From positions 2,108,001-2,172,000 of the forward strand of contig NZ_LT629693.1 in NCBI RefSeq assembly GCF_900099825.1: a stretch of DNA of 64,000 nt, given 5' to 3'. The notes under the pieces are model-generated. The model was not told where the DNA came from, did not search any database, and worked only from the letters and a program-made list of their open reading frames with translations. Below are positions 62,728-64,000 of the stretch, piece after piece. A program made the translations under genes and the position numbers. The DNA is from Bradyrhizobium ottawaense. GTDB lineage: Bacteria; Pseudomonadota; Alphaproteobacteria; Rhizobiales; Xanthobacteraceae. Within the stretch, counting starts at the first letter, position 1; every line of letters begins with the position of its first letter.

Positions 62728-62876
62728 CACAATTTCTCCCGTCACTGACTTCGGCGCAAACTAAATGGGCGCAACTACGGACCTCACACTGACCTTGCGC
62801 CTGCGTGCAATCATACATGCGGCAACTTCGCATCAAGTGATGCGCGAAAGCGCCTTCTCGAATCGAAATGCCTCGC
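62728..62876. other. Short intergenic stretch
   Basis: About 150 bases between two co-directional paralogues. No feature seen. Confidence 0.4.
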
Positions 62877-63668
62877 TCATCGCTTGCGCAACGCCTTCCA
62901 ATCTTCGTCCGGCATGTTCGCGTGCCGCGTGAACGTGCCCGCCCCGTTGAGCCACTGGCCGCCATCGATGGCGATGATCTCACCGGTAAGGTAGGCGCAC
63001 CGATCCGAAAGCAGGAACACGGCCAGGTTGGCGAGTTCTCCCGGTTCGCTATTCCGACGCATCGGAATCGCATCGGTGTCGATTGATCCGCCGCCCGTGC
63101 CTAGCGCCATTGCATTGACACGGATACCCTTGGGTCCCCACTCGACCGCCAATCCCTGTGTCATGGCGGCGATGCCCGCTTTCGACATGGAAGTTGGCGT
63201 GACAAATGCTGATCCAGTCCAGACGTACGTTGCAACGACTGATACGATCGAACCCTGGCGTCCGCTGGCGATCCAGCGCTTTCCGACAGCACTCGTCACG
63301 TAGAACGCGCCATGCATCACCGTATCAGCGATTGTGTCGAACTCGTCGGGATTGATATCTTCCGTGCGCGACACGAACATGTCGTCTGCATAGCTGACAA
63401 GCCCGTCGAGCGGACCGTCAGCCCATATTTTGCCGATGACGTTATCGACGGCAGCGCCCACGCTGACATCAAGCTCGTGGCTCGCTATCCTACCACCACC
63501 CACGCTTGACAGTTCGCGCACCGCGTCGTCCAACTCTGACTTTTCACGTCCGACAAGCGTCACAACTGCCCCGAGCTCAAGGAGGCGCCGGCTTATCGTC
63601 TTTGCGAGCCCGGTTCCACCACCGGTTACCAGGATCCGCTTACCCTGCAGAAGGTCATTTTGAAACAT
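62877..63668 (-). CDS. SDR-family 2,4-dienoyl-CoA-reductase-like protein (copy 2)
   Basis: A 263-residue paralogue of copy 1, with shared segments such as GKRWIASG and MSKAGIAAMT. TGGGTGLAKTIS replaces the last glycine of the cofactor motif by Ala, and the Asn-Asn-Ala-Ala motif is SYAD, so the structural Asn is lost. The tyrosine missing in copy 1 is present (ATYVWTGS). The loop after the substrate lid is shortened (ALGTGGGSIDTDAIP). The ATG at 63668 follows GGAGATCAGG. It may be a degraded duplicate or a partner chain. Confidence 0.88.
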   Translation of the reverse strand: MFQNDLLQGKRILVTGGGTGLAKTISRRLLELGAVVTLVGREKSELDDAVRELSSVGGGRIASHELDVSVGAAVDNVIGKIWADGPLDGLVSYADDMFVSRTEDINPDEFDTIADTVMHGAFYVTSAVGKRWIASGRQGSIVSVVATYVWTGSAFVTPTSMSKAGIAAMTQGLAVEWGPKGIRVNAMALGTGGGSIDTDAIPMRRNSEPGELANLAVFLLSDRCAYLTGEIIAIDGGQWLNGAGTFTRHANMPDEDWKALRKR

Positions 63669-63762
63669 CGCCTGATCTCCGAGACGCGAATGAAGCGTTT
63701 GCCCTGTTTCCAACTGAGTTCTAATGAACACGGACGCAACCGCGCCTGAGTCAGCTCAGATC

Positions 63763-63780
63763 GGAAACAGGTCTGTTTCT
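63763..63780. promoter_or_regulatory. PsrA-like operator, third site
   Basis: GGAAACAG-GT-CTGTTTCT matches the consensus at 15 of 16 arm positions, 95 bases ahead of the SDR start. A separate half-site CTGTTTCC lies at 63704-63711. Confidence 0.7.
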
Positions 63781-64000
63781 TCTACTATCCGATCTCAGGC
63801 AGGTCAAGCCTAAGTGAGCCTTTCAGGCGCGAGCGGGTTGAAAATCTACAATCGCTCGACGACCACCCATGGCCCTTGACCGATATGGCTTCGCTGCCTT
63901 GACTGGATGCGGTTCGGTACGGGAGCGTGGCCCGCCCGAGTGCGTAGCGCATCTGACGCGACGCGGACGATCGCAATCTCCGACTGAATGGGGTCACATG
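63781..64000. other. Window-end stretch without a convincing gene
   Basis: About 220 bases. A minus-strand frame (63785-63997) is open, but I see no family features and no ribosome site. Confidence 0.4.

Overview
The window reads as a high-GC alphaproteobacterial chromosome, most like a Bradyrhizobium or a close relative. This is an inference from GC-rich third codon positions, dense gene packing with ATGA overlaps, and the number of solute-binding ABC importers and acyl-CoA enzymes. I saw no rRNA, tRNA or CRISPR array. Almost all genes are catabolic or transport genes arranged in separately regulated operons.

Layout. (1) 1-2025: the front part of an acyl-CoA dehydrogenase and a divergent pair of MaoC-like hot-dog proteins. 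(2) 2084-12812: a GntR-controlled module. A minus-strand operon holds GntR, an iron(III)/thiamine/spermidine-type ABC importer (binding protein, double-length permease, ATPase), two MmgE/PrpD proteins and a tricarballylate-dehydrogenase-like flavoprotein. A third MmgE/PrpD gene is divergent across a TGTATACA operator. Together they suggest uptake and processing of a small polycarboxylate. (3) 12948-14080: a small membrane protein, a 63-residue protein and near-empty DNA. (4) 14081-28750: two divergent blocks around a TetR gene and a 20-bp palindrome. The left block has a biotinyl carrier, a carboxyltransferase and an acyl-CoA ligase. The right block has a branched-chain-type ABC importer with a fused LivM-LivG, a second carboxyltransferase, a second binding protein, a second ligase and a CaiB-type CoA-transferase. 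(5) 28885-33161: a NitT/TauT-type ABC importer with an isocitrate-lyase/PEP-mutase family enzyme. (6) 33261-34123: decayed gene pieces (TctC receptor, enoyl-CoA hydratase, possible serine recombinase). (7) 34327-43717: a SorC-regulated polyol operon (SmoEFGK-like importer, dehydrogenase, FGGY kinase, PfkB kinase, HAD phosphatase). (8) 44549-47816: a CaiB CoA-transferase and an enoyl-CoA hydratase divergent from an AraC regulator. (9) 48005-51945: fumarylacetoacetase, DUF302, ActP-type symporter and DUF485 in one tight operon. (10) 52281-53645: an integrase tail, a 14-codon lysine-rich gene with a strong terminator, and degenerate coding. (11) 53646-57577: quinone oxidoreductase, DUF1330, SMP-30 lactonase-like protein and two SDRs, followed by fragments of an MDR gene and an oxoacid CoA-transferase gene. 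(12) 58213-63668: a TetR regulator, enoyl-CoA hydratase, glutaryl-CoA dehydrogenase and two dienoyl-CoA-reductase-like SDRs, tied together by a repeated PsrA-like operator, consensus GGAAACAG-N2-CTGTTTCC.

The best candidates for something undescribed are the GntR/MmgE-PrpD/TcuA-like module with an ABC importer (2-12.8 kb), the paired carboxyltransferases plus free biotinyl domain without a biotin carboxylase (14-28 kb), and the operator-defined acyl-CoA regulon at 58-64 kb. Functions were assigned by reading translated sequence; no database search was run.
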